DNA of 64,000 nucleotides from Verrucomicrobiota bacterium (GTDB lineage Bacteria > Verrucomicrobiota > Verrucomicrobiia > Verrucomicrobiales > Akkermansiaceae), in the NCBI GenBank assembly GCA_017301995.1, contig JAFLEH010000034.1, forward strand, positions 1-64,000. Direction: 5' to 3'. Within the stretch, counting starts at the first letter, position 1; each line of letters opens with the position of its first letter. The notes beneath the pieces are model-generated. The model ran no database searches. It saw nothing but the letters and a program-made list of their open reading frames with translations, and was not told the DNA's origin. Positions 31,881 to 40,044 of the stretch are shown here, piece by piece. Made by a program: the position numbers and the translations under genes.

Positions 31881-33794
31881 TTAGCGGCGTGAACTCGCGA
31901 AGGGGTATTTTGATTTGCCCGTGGAAGCGGGGGGAGGAGGCGTGGGCTGGGTTTGGGATTCCGGCATGGGGTAGAGGGGAGCTTGCTTGGGAACCATGCC
32001 GCGCATGGTGCGGCGAAGATTGGGTTCGTGAGCGGGACCGGGGTTGGTATCGTCCACCCAGTCGTAATCGTTTCCGAGCTGAGAGCCGAATCTCACGTTC
32101 TCGCTGGCCTGTTGGCTTGCGTGCCCGCTGGTTGGATCGTAGGATTTTGGGGTGACGATAAAGACCAGGCTGGTGCGTTCCTTGCTGGCCTCTTTGCTTT
32201 TGAAGAAGAAATTGATGACCGGAACATCGCCTAGCAGAGGAACTTTGTTTCCGCTGTCCTTCTTGGTTTCACCGTAGAATCCGCCGACAACGAGAGAGTG
32301 GCCGTTGGGAACTCGAGCGAATGTCTCGATCATGGACTCGGTCACCCTCGGATATCGGTTGCCGGGTTGCCCGTTGATACCCACGCCTACGACTTCTCCT
32401 ACAACCTGAGCCGAACGCGGGCGCATTTTCATGCGCACGGTGCCATCGGGCAACAGGGTGGGGGTGACCACAAGAGAAATGCCGATTTCGCGGTGTTTTT
32501 CAGGATCGGAGGCCATGGTGGGATCCTTCTCGTCAATCGTATACCGCACTTCCTCGGTGGTTTGGGGCACAACACCGCCGCCGCCGCCGGTTGTGGTGGC
32601 GGTGATAATGGGAATGCGGTCAATGATAGAGATGGTCGCTTGTTCGTTGTCTTCGGTGATGAGGGTGGGATTGGAAACCTGGCTGGCCACGCCACCATCG
32701 GCGAGCGCGCGAAGGACGCCTGTGAGTTCCACCGGGCTGAGCACGAGATTGGTTCCGTTCGCACCTGGGATGGAAGTACCTGGCGAAGTGGGGAGGCCGA
32801 AGATCGACGCGAGGTCGAATTTTACCGACAGGGAAGTGGTACTGTCCGCGCCGAGACTGGAGGACCAGTCAACGCCTTTTTGTTCTCCGACGGAGCTGTT
32901 GATGCGCAGGATTTTTGTTTCGACAATGATTTGGCCTTTGGCGCGATCAATTCCGTGGAGGAACGAGCGGGCCTGTTCGATGCGGTGGGCGGTGTCGATG
33001 ATAATCAGCGTATTGGTTTTCGGCTCGAAGTTCACGATTCCGGTGCCGGGTGTTAGGATCGGCTTGACCAGCTCGAGGATCTGTTTGATGTCGGTCGGGC
33101 GCAGGTAGCGAAGTTGGTAGTGAAACTCCATGCCGGGCAGTTGCCCGAGCTGGGCCTGGGTGAGTGCGTAGATGGTGCCGCCTTTGGTGTGGAGGGAGAG
33201 CCCGTACATGAATGCGAGTTCCTCCATCTGGCTAAGCGGATTTCCGTCGTTGAGATGTCCGGTCACGTTGTATTCCGGACCGACGATTTTGTTGTTGTGG
33301 AAGTATTGGCGGCCCGCGGATTTCGCGAGGAATTGGAAAACATCGTTCAACGGGGCTTCCTTGAGTACATATCCTTCGGCGGACGCTTCCATTTGGCCGA
33401 CCTGCTGGGAGGGCTCCGGCGATCCGTCGTTGGCCTGGCCATTTTGGGATGGATCCGGGGCGGCTGCGGATGGCTGGATCGCCTTGGGTTGCACCGGGGG
33501 TATGGGTGCTCCGTCCGGTCCGGACTGCCCGGATGGCGCGGCTGCGGTAGGAGGACTGTCGGTGGCGGAGGGAACCGGATCGGCCGGGGGGGCGACAGGA
33601 GCGGGAGCCGGTTCACCGGCAGGATCGGCGGCGGGCATGTCCGGGGACGGGGAATCCGGTTGCGGTGAAGCCGCGGGAGAGGCAGCATCTTCGGCATGGC
33701 GCGCGGGATCGATCGGAGAGGCGGTTGTCCGGGTTGGACCGAAGCCGATGGAGATCGCGAGTGCGGCAAGCAGGGTGATCGGGAGCGATTTCAT
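31881..33794 (-). CDS. Secretin (PilQ / GspD family), resembling Akkermansia Amuc_1098
   Basis: Outer-membrane multimeric channel through which the pilus or substrates exit. From ATG 33794 the 637 residues start with a signal peptide (KSLPITLLAALAISIGFG). About 100 low-complexity Pro/Ala/Ser residues follow. A secretin N0/STN-like domain (EGYVLKEAPLNDVFQFLAKS) is followed by one N1-type domain (LRYLRPTDIKQILELVKPIL, FEPKTNTLIIIDTAHRIEQA). The C-terminal secretin core has the GGVASQVSNPTLITEDNEQA region and VPNGHSLVVGGFYGETKK with VPLLGDVPVINFFFKSK. The tail is long and Pro-rich. No PilQ AMIN domains are seen. It is 15 nt downstream of the PilP-like gene. Confidence 0.92.
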   Translation of the reverse strand: MKSLPITLLAALAISIGFGPTRTTASPIDPARHAEDAASPAASPQPDSPSPDMPAADPAGEPAPAPVAPPADPVPSATDSPPTAAAPSGQSGPDGAPIPPVQPKAIQPSAAAPDPSQNGQANDGSPEPSQQVGQMEASAEGYVLKEAPLNDVFQFLAKSAGRQYFHNNKIVGPEYNVTGHLNDGNPLSQMEELAFMYGLSLHTKGGTIYALTQAQLGQLPGMEFHYQLRYLRPTDIKQILELVKPILTPGTGIVNFEPKTNTLIIIDTAHRIEQARSFLHGIDRAKGQIIVETKILRINSSVGEQKGVDWSSSLGADSTTSLSVKFDLASIFGLPTSPGTSIPGANGTNLVLSPVELTGVLRALADGGVASQVSNPTLITEDNEQATISIIDRIPIITATTTGGGGGVVPQTTEEVRYTIDEKDPTMASDPEKHREIGISLVVTPTLLPDGTVRMKMRPRSAQVVGEVVGVGINGQPGNRYPRVTESMIETFARVPNGHSLVVGGFYGETKKDSGNKVPLLGDVPVINFFFKSKEASKERTSLVFIVTPKSYDPTSGHASQQASENVRFGSQLGNDYDWVDDTNPGPAHEPNLRRTMRGMVPKQAPLYPMPESQTQPTPPPPASTGKSKYPFASSRR

Positions 33795-33809
33795 GGTGTG
33801 CAAGCGGTG

Positions 33810-34463
33810 TTAGGGAGTGACGGGGCCGACGGATTGGGTGCTGGGAGAATCGATTTCCAAGGGGGCGTTCGGGTCCGCAGGGGTCATTCCCGGAGCGGTG
33901 ATTCCCTTGGTTCCGCGGGTCATGCCCGCGGGCAGAAGGTTGAGTTTGAGAACACCAACCTCACCCGACTCGGTATTGCGGAAAACGATGCGTGACGAAC
34001 TGACCTCGGTGATTTGGGTGCGGATGGTTTTGTTGCGGTAGTTGAGCGGGATTTTGTCTCCCACGCCGAACGAGCGGTCATTGACGAAGAACCGCTTGTC
34101 CTTTGGCATGATGGTGGTGACCTTGATTTGGCTGACGATGTCAGACAGGGGAGCCTGAGGTTCCGCGGTGGTGGTCCTGGGTTTGGTTTTGGCGGACACG
34201 ATCTTGGTGACGGGCTTGGCGTCCGGGTCCTGAGGTTGACAGAAGGCGTCTGTCTCGCGGTTGGCGATGGCAAGGCGTTTGGCCAGTTCCGCCGCGTAGG
34301 CGTCCGGATCCTCGCCGGCGTAGCGGGACGGTTGTATTGCCGGGTCCGCCGGCTTCGCAGCGTTTGCCGGAACCGCCGGGCGCGCGGCGGGGGGATTTCC
34401 AGGTGCCGCGATGGCCGTGGAAATCGATATCAGGCAACACAGGATGGATGTCAGTTTTCCCAT
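33810..34463 (-). CDS. Periplasmic PilP / GspC-like alignment protein (Amuc_1099-like position)
   Basis: A 217-residue protein with a signal peptide (GKLTSILCCLISISTAIAA, cleavage near residue 20). A Pro/Ala-rich spacer follows, then a small beta domain at about 105-180. That domain contains IKVTTIMPKDKRFFVNDRSF, VGDKIPLNYRNKTIRTQITE and SRIVFRNTESGEVGVLKL. A glycine-turn 'V-G-D' step followed by 'I..I....V.f....G.....L' is the homology-region pattern of PilP and GspC, which bind the secretin. It overlaps the PilO-like gene by 13 nt and precedes the secretin, as pilP does in pilMNOPQ. The assignment is structural-pattern based, not a clear family hit. Confidence 0.7.
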   Translation of the reverse strand: MGKLTSILCCLISISTAIAAPGNPPAARPAVPANAAKPADPAIQPSRYAGEDPDAYAAELAKRLAIANRETDAFCQPQDPDAKPVTKIVSAKTKPRTTTAEPQAPLSDIVSQIKVTTIMPKDKRFFVNDRSFGVGDKIPLNYRNKTIRTQITEVSSSRIVFRNTESGEVGVLKLNLLPAGMTRGTKGITAPGMTPADPNAPLEIDSPSTQSVGPVTP

Positions 34464-34996
34464 GCGAGGTAGGTCACTTGGAAGTTCAGAAGTGGTGAGG
34501 CATTCTGCTGGTTGGCGTTCGGCGTGATCCGGAGTTCCTGAAGTTGCAATTGTGGCATGCGGCTTTCCAGTTCTAAAAACGCGCGCTGCATGGTGCGGAA
34601 GGTGCCGCGGAAGGAAATGCGGATTTCCGAAGTGCGCTGGGCGGTGGCGGTGGAAAATCCGGATGAGGTTCCGGAACGTTCGAAGCCACCTTTTTGGAAC
34701 TCTTTGGAGGGAAGCATTTTGGCAATGGCGCTCAAATTGCTGTTAACCGCGCTGAGGGATTCTTCTCCGAGGAGTTTGTTCCATCGATCCAGGTGGGACC
34801 GCTGTTTGACGATGCTATCCTCGATCTGGGTGGCCGCCTTGCAGTTCGCCTCGTAGGTTTTGAAGAGCGTCTGTTTGTTGGAAAAGGATGATGAGATCTT
34901 CCCTTTGATGAAGAACCCTAGCCCCAGCACGATCACAAGCACGACGATCGGCACGACGATGCCGAACAGGGCGATGGATTGGCGGTAATGGTTCAT
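34451..34996 (-). CDS. PilO / GspM-like membrane protein (Amuc_1100-like position)
   Basis: A 181-residue bitopic inner-membrane protein. The transmembrane helix is at about 8-31 (IALFGIVVPIVVLVIVLGLGFF). A coiled-coil periplasmic segment follows (to about 85), and a ferredoxin-like alpha/beta domain (EIRISFRGTFRTMQRAFLEL, then LQLQELRITPN) ends in FQVTYLAWEN. This is the PilO/GspM layout. By order (secretin, PilP-like, this, PilM/N-like, pilin) it occupies the slot of Amuc_1100 of Akkermansia, but is clearly shorter (181 against about 317 residues), so orthology is only inferred. Confidence 0.75.
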   Translation of the reverse strand: MNHYRQSIALFGIVVPIVVLVIVLGLGFFIKGKISSSFSNKQTLFKTYEANCKAATQIEDSIVKQRSHLDRWNKLLGEESLSAVNSNLSAIAKMLPSKEFQKGGFERSGTSSGFSTATAQRTSEIRISFRGTFRTMQRAFLELESRMPQLQLQELRITPNANQQNASPLLNFQVTYLAWEN

Positions 34997-34999
34997 GGT

Positions 35000-36772
35000 T
35001 CAGGGGACTTTGGAAACATTGATGGCAAGGGGATCCGTGGCCTCGTACCTTTGTGAGACGGTTAGGTCGAAGCTGTATCCGTAGGTTGACTCGTCGAGGT
35101 CGGAGATTTCGCCGGCTTGGTCGAACTTGAAGGTCGAATTCTCCTGAATGCGGGCGTTTACCGAAAGGCTGCGGTTCCCGACTGCCGGGTCGAAGGCGGC
35201 GTTGCCGGTCACTTTGGCGACCTCCGAAAAGCGTGCGGAGATGCCTTCCTGGGTGTTGAGGGCATTGAGGAGATCGAGGGATTCCTCGCGCGCGAAGCCG
35301 GTGATCTTCCACTCTTTGACAAAGCCGATTTTGGCCTTGCCCGGCGCAATGTCGGGTTTGGAGGTGTGGGCGAAGTTCTTGACCATGATGCCCGAACGTT
35401 CGGGTATCATGCGGCTGAGAAGTTCCATGGAACACCACGCTTTCGAGCGGTCCTCAAGAAGATTGTCCCAATGTTGGGTCTTTTGCTTTTCCGAGGTGAG
35501 CTTGGCAAGCCGGGTTTTCACGGCGTCGGTCTGTTTGGGATCGAACGACCACTCCTCGCGCCGCATGATACCCAAGATGCCGAGGCATAGCCAGGCGAGG
35601 GTGAGAACCGCCACGGCGGCGAGTCCTATCCAAGAGAGCCTTGTGGCCCGGAGGAGCAACATTTCGGATCGCGAGGGATAGATCTCAATCGCTTCCGGCG
35701 GTGGCGGGAGAAAATTCTGAAGGCTCCACTTGTCCGTCCTGAAAACATCGAAGGTGTGGCTGGCCACTTTGCCCTCGGCTGCATCCGCCGGAGATGTGGC
35801 CACCACCATTTCGAGGCAGTAGGGGGGGACGGGCTCAGGGGTTGGAGGGGTCACCAGCGAGACACGGCTTGCGGGGAACGCCCTTGTGAGATCGGTTTCG
35901 AGTTCGGGATCCCCTCCCTGGGACAAGGCGAGTATGAAAATGTCAGGATCAACGAGTTCGAGTGAGGCGTTGGTGGTGGAAAGGGCGTGGCGGAGGTTGG
36001 CCGCCCGGTGCTGGAACCGGTGCTGCAGTGTGCGGATCAGCTTGAGATCCGCGTGGTCGTTATAGAAAACGAGAGTCGTGAACCATGGGTATTGGAGAAC
36101 GACAACAAATGAGGTCTCGGCACGGAGAGGCAGGAGATCGGAAAATCCCATGACGAACTCGAGCGGGGAACTCAGCGCACAGGCGATGATCGGAAAGTTG
36201 TTGGATTCACCGGTCTGGCGGAGCGTGTCGAGAAAGGCCGCATATTGGCGGGTGAGTGAGATCGTGGTGCCGATGGTTTGGCTGCCTTGGGCCGGGTAAG
36301 GAATAACCCGCCAGGTATTCTGTTCGGGCGGAATTGAGGAATCATCCAGGATGGAAGCGGGATCCCGCTCCGCGGCATCCCGGAGGTCCGGGAGTGATGC
36401 CGGATTGTCCAGTTCCGGCTTGAGCTCCGCCGTTGCGAATTCGTCCGCGATGTGCAGAATCACGCCTAACGAGGTGGCTTTGTGGGATTGGGCGAGCTTG
36501 AGCGCGGCATTTGCGGCGTCGGTCATCAGCGCCGGATCGCGCAGATTTCCTTCGGCAAGTGTTGGACCCTGGTGCCAGGTGTTGGTGGATTGGAGGTAGA
36601 GGAAGGAGGAAACCGTGGGGCCATCCACCCGGATGTGGATCTGCGTCTCGAGATCGAGAGCGTCCTGATACCAAGCCGGGTTTGTCGCGCGGGTGGTATT
36701 CCTCAGCACCCCGCAGGCTTGGGTGAACTGCCGGAGCTTGTTAAGCGAGGAGGGATGGACGAATGTGGCCAA
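35000..36772 (-). CDS. PilM-PilN-like fusion protein (Amuc_1101-like position)
   Basis: A 590-residue protein that seems to join two classical components. Residues 1-370 look cytoplasmic, with repeated strand/helix blocks such as QIHIRVDGPTVSSFLYLQ and SFVVVLQYPWFTTLVFYNDH, compatible with a degenerate actin-like (PilM/GspL) fold. One transmembrane helix lies at about 380-402 (WIGLAAVAVLTLAWLCLGIL). The periplasmic part (about 405-590) has a coiled coil and a PilN-like domain (SGIMVKNFAHTSKPDIAPGK, then FVKEWKITGFAREESLDLLN). GspL has the same topology in one chain. It lies 3 nt upstream of the PilO-like gene. The actin-like call is weak because phosphate-binding motifs were not clear. Confidence 0.7.
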   Translation of the reverse strand: MATFVHPSSLNKLRQFTQACGVLRNTTRATNPAWYQDALDLETQIHIRVDGPTVSSFLYLQSTNTWHQGPTLAEGNLRDPALMTDAANAALKLAQSHKATSLGVILHIADEFATAELKPELDNPASLPDLRDAAERDPASILDDSSIPPEQNTWRVIPYPAQGSQTIGTTISLTRQYAAFLDTLRQTGESNNFPIIACALSSPLEFVMGFSDLLPLRAETSFVVVLQYPWFTTLVFYNDHADLKLIRTLQHRFQHRAANLRHALSTTNASLELVDPDIFILALSQGGDPELETDLTRAFPASRVSLVTPPTPEPVPPYCLEMVVATSPADAAEGKVASHTFDVFRTDKWSLQNFLPPPPEAIEIYPSRSEMLLLRATRLSWIGLAAVAVLTLAWLCLGILGIMRREEWSFDPKQTDAVKTRLAKLTSEKQKTQHWDNLLEDRSKAWCSMELLSRMIPERSGIMVKNFAHTSKPDIAPGKAKIGFVKEWKITGFAREESLDLLNALNTQEGISARFSEVAKVTGNAAFDPAVGNRSLSVNARIQENSTFKFDQAGEISDLDESTYGYSFDLTVSQRYEATDPLAINVSKVP

Positions 36773-36808
36773 GGGTGGCTTTGTGAGATTGGAGTTGGAC
36801 GCAAATGG

Positions 36809-37213
36809 CTACCAGCCGGTGGTGCTGGCCGGGGTGTGATCCAATGACGCGGCTTTGTCGCAGGTCAGAGCCGGCTCCCCGAGCGCCGGATAGGTGGGAG
36901 TGAGGGTATAGGTTCCGTTCGAAGGACATGCCGGCGACCCGGTCAGGTAACCGCTAACTCCTACGATGTCGTCGGGATTCATGGGATCGCCCGCGTGTTT
37001 TTCCAGCGCGTTCTGGTGTCCGCGGACGGCTTGTTGGACGTTTCTGATGTTGAGGATGCAACCCGCCCGGTCGGAGCCCCGTTTCCATGACATGGCCCCG
37101 ATGAAGAGGACGGTGGCCAGTGAGAGGAGCACAAGGATGACGATGGTGAGTTCTGTGAGAGTCATTCCCGACCGGAGGGTCGGTTGCTGTGTGGTTTGGG
37201 GGGAAATGCGCAT
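36809..37213 (-). CDS. Type IV pilin paralogue 2
   Basis: A 134-residue prepilin. The cleavage site is after G16 (LRSG^MTLTELTIVILV), with Glu5 in the mature protein and a long hydrophobic helix. The core DRAGCILNIRNVQQAVRGHQ and the ending PASTTGW are nearly shared with the pilin at 37340, as are Cys residues in the core, in PACPS and in LTCDK. The mature helix begins with Met rather than Phe. It probably arose by tandem duplication and may be a second major pilin or a minor one. It lies downstream of a strong hairpin (37261-37293), which could lower its expression relative to paralogue 1. Confidence 0.9.
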   Translation of the reverse strand: MRISPQTTQQPTLRSGMTLTELTIVILVLLSLATVLFIGAMSWKRGSDRAGCILNIRNVQQAVRGHQNALEKHAGDPMNPDDIVGVSGYLTGSPACPSNGTYTLTPTYPALGEPALTCDKAASLDHTPASTTGW

Positions 37214-37260
37214 TGCCGGGGGGGACGTGGTGCGTGGCGGGTGGCCGGGAACCTCCGCTC

Positions 37261-37293
37261 GGGGGGGTGTGGCATGTGAGCCATCACCCCCCC
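37261..37293 (-). terminator. Strong GC hairpin between the two pilin genes (attenuator / 3' stabiliser)
   Basis: Seven G (37261-37267) pair with seven C (37287-37293); the stem continues TG/CA and, after one bulged base, TGGC/GCCA around a 6-nt loop, about 13 bp in all. No U run follows on the minus-strand transcript, so it is more likely a partial terminator or RNA-stability element than a full stop. It lies 46 nt past the stop of pilin paralogue 1. Confidence 0.6.
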
Positions 37294-37339
37294 TCGCATA
37301 GGTTAGATCCCTTTCAGATCGGGATATCGATTGGGTGGA

Positions 37340-37738
37340 TTACCAACCGGTGGTGCTGCTCGGGGCGTGCTGCAGGTCGCCGGACTTGCTGCAGGTGACG
37401 GCGGGCGTTCCCACTGCCGGGTATTTGGCGACCCAGGAGTAGGTGCCAGCGGACGGGCAGGACGGATCGGTTTCCAGGTAGCCGCCGGTGCCGACGATGT
37501 CCGTCTTGGTGAGGTCGTCGGTGGTGGTCTTGTTGGCCATGTTCTGGTGGCCGCGGACCGCTTGTTGGACGTTGCGGATGTTCATGATGCAAGCCGCGCG
37601 GTCGGAGCCTTTCTTCCAGGCGTTGGCGCCCACGAAGAGGATGGCGATCAGGGAGAGCAAGACGAGGATAACGACCGTGAGTTCGATCAGGGTCATGCCG
37701 GCCTTGCGTTTCATGCTTTGGGTGTTAGTCAGTTTCAT
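37340..37738 (-). CDS. Major type IV pilin (paralogue 1)
   Basis: A 132-residue prepilin. Cleavage is expected after G14 (KRKAG^MTLIELTVV), with Glu5 and a 20-residue hydrophobic helix (VILVLLSLIAILFVGAN). The conserved spine DRAACIMNIRNVQQAVRGHQ is followed by a small domain whose Cys residues (core C, PSCPS, VTCSK) could form a disulfide loop. The ending SSTTGW is shared with paralogue 2. An A-rich unstructured leader (37739-37800) precedes the ATG, and strong hairpins lie on both sides of the gene. This arrangement favours high, separately tuned expression, so this is the best candidate for the structural subunit of the fibre. Confidence 0.92.
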   Translation of the reverse strand: MKLTNTQSMKRKAGMTLIELTVVILVLLSLIAILFVGANAWKKGSDRAACIMNIRNVQQAVRGHQNMANKTTTDDLTKTDIVGTGGYLETDPSCPSAGTYSWVAKYPAVGTPAVTCSKSGDLQHAPSSTTGW

Positions 37739-37800
37739 ATGTGTTTTCAGCTAGTGTTTTTGTTTTTGTTTTGTCTCTGTCTGTTTTTGTTTTGCTTTCG
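37739..37800 (-). promoter_or_regulatory. A-rich leader of the major pilin
   Basis: On the minus-strand transcript the 60 nt before the pilin ATG consist mainly of CAAAAACAAAAAC-type runs with almost no G or T. Such a leader should stay unstructured and could act as a translational enhancer. The composition is unlike anything else in the operon. No clear Shine-Dalgarno is present. Confidence 0.5.
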
Positions 37801-37814
37801 CGGATGGGGCCGAC

Positions 37815-37851
37815 CTGGCGGTCTGGCGTGTTTGGCACGCCGTGTCGCCAG
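37815..37851 (-). terminator. Two-tier hairpin between pilT-like gene and major pilin gene
   Basis: Outer stem CTGGCG (37815-37820) / CGCCAG (37846-37851), a symmetric 4-nt internal loop, and inner stem GGCGTG (37825-37830) / CACGCC (37836-37841) around a 5-nt loop. It begins 20 nt after the PilT-like stop on the minus-strand transcript and has no U tract. It may end or shield the upstream mRNA, or give the pilin message a protected 5' end. Confidence 0.55.
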
Positions 37852-37871
37852 GGGGTGGGCCCGGAAATGGG

Positions 37872-39146
37872 TCATTCGTCGTCGTTGCGGTTCATTTTGG
37901 CGTTGAGGAAGGCGTCGTGGGTGATGAGACCTTGGCGGAGCAGGCGCCGGAGGTTGTCGTCCCAGGCGATGTTGCCGGAGCGGTGCATGACATCCTCCAG
38001 GGAGTGCGCGCCGCCGTCGTAGTTGGCGATGGCGCTGGCCACGGAATCGTCGTTGTTATGGAGAAACTCGTAGGTGAGCACCCTGCGCTGGACGCCGTTG
38101 AGCAAACCCTGTGAGTGGATGAAAATCAGGGTTTCCGCGAGGCGGCTGAGCACCGAGGTGTGGCTTTCTTTCGGATAGAGTTCGAGAATGCGGCCGATGG
38201 TTTTGACCGCGCCCGTGGTGTGGAGGGTGGAGAGGACGAGGTGGCCGGTTTGGGCGGCTTCCATGCACGTCTCCATGGCTTCGCGGTCGCGGATTTCCCC
38301 GAGCAGGATGACGTGGGGTGCTTTGCGCAGGACATCCTTGAGCCCCTGCCGGTAGGAGTGCACGTCGCGACCAACTTCCTGTTGGGTCACCACGCTGGGC
38401 GAAGGAATTTTTCGGCCAGGCTGGGTGGGATCGTCCATGTCGTCCGGGTATTGATACTCGATGGGATCCTCGACGGTGACGATGTGTTTGGGATGATGGC
38501 GGCGGAGCCAGTCGATGAGCGAGGCGAGAGTCGTGGATTTGCCGGACCCGGTGGGACCGGTGACGAGGCACAATCCGGCGCGTTTCAGAGAGCCGAAGCG
38601 GAGGGTGTCGGTGGTGTCCGGGTCGATGCCGAGGGTATCGAGATCCGGGATGAAATCGTTGAGGATACGGCAGGTGACGCCAAGTCCGGACGAGCTGAGA
38701 TGGGCTTGGATACGGAGACGGCCCGAGCGTTCGCCATTTTCTCCCATGGGGATGCCGTCGCAGGAGAAGTCCGCCACACGGCGTTCGGCGAAATCGGCGA
38801 TGGCGAGACGGATCTTGTCATCGACACGTTGTTCCACGGAGTGGTTTTGTCCGAACCCGTGGCTGCCGCTTTCCCGGTTGCGGATGAGTTCCTTGAGAAT
38901 CTCGTCCATGTGGGCGGCGGAAAGCACGCCGAGGAAGTCCAGGATTTCCATGCCTTTGTTGGTATGGATATAAACCGGCCTGCCGCAACGCATCTGGATG
39001 TCGGAAACCCTTAGCTGGGCGCAAATCCGGAAAATCGAGCCTAGCAGTTCCCGCCCGGTGGCGTCCGGGTTGAAACGCGAGGCCTGCACCGGCGGGCGGG
39101 TACCCGGCAGTGGCGGAGGCTGAACGTTGGAACTGATTACGGTCAT
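37872..39146 (-). CDS. PilT-like retraction / secondary ATPase
   Basis: A 424-residue ATPase of the PilT/GspE superfamily. A Pro-rich N terminus is followed by a PilT-like PAS-type domain (LRVSDIQMRCGRPVYIHTN). Walker A GPTGSGKS is at 197-204, the Asp box is VEDPIEYQYPDDMD, Walker B is VILLGEIRD and the His box LSTLHTTGAVKTI. There is no Cys4 zinc motif, which separates it from the assembly ATPase at 29594. A classical AIRNLIRE motif of PilT was not found at the C terminus. An insertion (MDDPTQPGRKIPSPS) after the Asp box is unusual. It precedes the pilin genes in the operon and probably drives retraction. Confidence 0.9.
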   Translation of the reverse strand: MTVISSNVQPPPLPGTRPPVQASRFNPDATGRELLGSIFRICAQLRVSDIQMRCGRPVYIHTNKGMEILDFLGVLSAAHMDEILKELIRNRESGSHGFGQNHSVEQRVDDKIRLAIADFAERRVADFSCDGIPMGENGERSGRLRIQAHLSSSGLGVTCRILNDFIPDLDTLGIDPDTTDTLRFGSLKRAGLCLVTGPTGSGKSTTLASLIDWLRRHHPKHIVTVEDPIEYQYPDDMDDPTQPGRKIPSPSVVTQQEVGRDVHSYRQGLKDVLRKAPHVILLGEIRDREAMETCMEAAQTGHLVLSTLHTTGAVKTIGRILELYPKESHTSVLSRLAETLIFIHSQGLLNGVQRRVLTYEFLHNNDDSVASAIANYDGGAHSLEDVMHRSGNIAWDDNLRRLLRQGLITHDAFLNAKMNRNDDE

Positions 39147-39166
39147 TGGATAAACCTGGGGACTTG

Positions 39167-40033
39167 CTATTTGGAAACCTGTTGGATGGTGGGAAGCTTG
39201 CCGAGATTTTCGATCGCGATGGCTTCGTCCTGGCGGAGTTTGAGCACGAAGCGCAGGCGTTCCCGGACTTCAGTGAGTCTGAACTCGGAGAGGCGATTCC
39301 ATGCTCCCGAAGCGTCCCAACCGGCAGCGAGTTGGTCGTAGCGGGCGATGCACCGGTCGAGCAAGGCTAGCATCTCGCGCATTTGTTTGACGGAGTTCTG
39401 GCGGTTGCCGTTCCGGTAGTCGGTGATCATCATTTCCAGGATATTTTCGGCGGCTGCGGCGGCGGTCAGGGCCGGCCGGGGGTCGTCCTCCTGGCTGAGG
39501 CAGTAATCAATCGTGTTCTTCGCCAGCATGACGGCGCTGGGTGTGAGTTCCGGCCGGGTGCCAAGATACGGCTGGGTGAGGAAAAAGTAGTAGCTGTTGA
39601 AGTTGCCGTAGTGGGATGGATCCAATTGATAGGCGAAACGCAGTTTGTCCTCGGTCTGCCGACGCATGTAGAACCCATGGGCGGCGGTAACCGGCTTGGG
39701 ATTGGTCCGTTCGTTCACCCCGTGGTCGAGCTCGGATAGGAACGCGACGAAGCGGTCGCGCAGCGAGGCGGCGGGGACGGCATGCTCCGTTTCATGGTCG
39801 TGATCGTGGTCGTGATGATCGCCTTCCGCGCCGGATCCGTGCCAATAGGCGTCGATCGGGCTTTGCATGGCCATGGCGAAAACCTCGCCGTAGGGGCTGC
39901 GGTTGATACCCATCGGATTGAGCGGGGCCGCGAGATCCGGGTTGGTGACGGCCGGTCGTGCGCTGAGCATCCACACGAGTGCGCCCGCTCCGACGAGCCC
40001 GGCGGTGATTGCGTTGGAAGGAACCGTGGACAT
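39167..40033 (-). CDS. Membrane-anchored His-rich protein of unknown function
   Basis: Not recognised. The 288 residues have an N-terminal signal-anchor (AITAGLVGAGALVWMLSARP, about 8-27). At about 69-85 lies a His/Asp/Glu-rich cluster (GDHHDHDHDHETEH) typical of metal-binding loops. The rest is mainly helical (TEDKLRFAYQLDPSHYGNFN, YYFFLTQPYLGTRPELTPSA) and may form a helical-repeat scaffold. The domain should face the periplasm. It lies 20 nt before the PilT-like gene and 11 nt after the ABC permease gene, so it is translated as part of the same unit. It could be an accessory of the ABC transporter. Confidence 0.78.
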   Translation of the reverse strand: MSTVPSNAITAGLVGAGALVWMLSARPAVTNPDLAAPLNPMGINRSPYGEVFAMAMQSPIDAYWHGSGAEGDHHDHDHDHETEHAVPAASLRDRFVAFLSELDHGVNERTNPKPVTAAHGFYMRRQTEDKLRFAYQLDPSHYGNFNSYYFFLTQPYLGTRPELTPSAVMLAKNTIDYCLSQEDDPRPALTAAAAAENILEMMITDYRNGNRQNSVKQMREMLALLDRCIARYDQLAAGWDASGAWNRLSEFRLTEVRERLRFVLKLRQDEAIAIENLGKLPTIQQVSK

Positions 40034-40044
40034 GGGAAGGTTGG

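Noticed and set aside
37825..37845. Sigma-54 promoter for the major pilin (TTGGCACG is present)
   Set aside because: The GG/GC boxes do not match: after TTGGCACG the required TTGC element is missing, and the box is on the plus strand while the pilin is on the minus strand.
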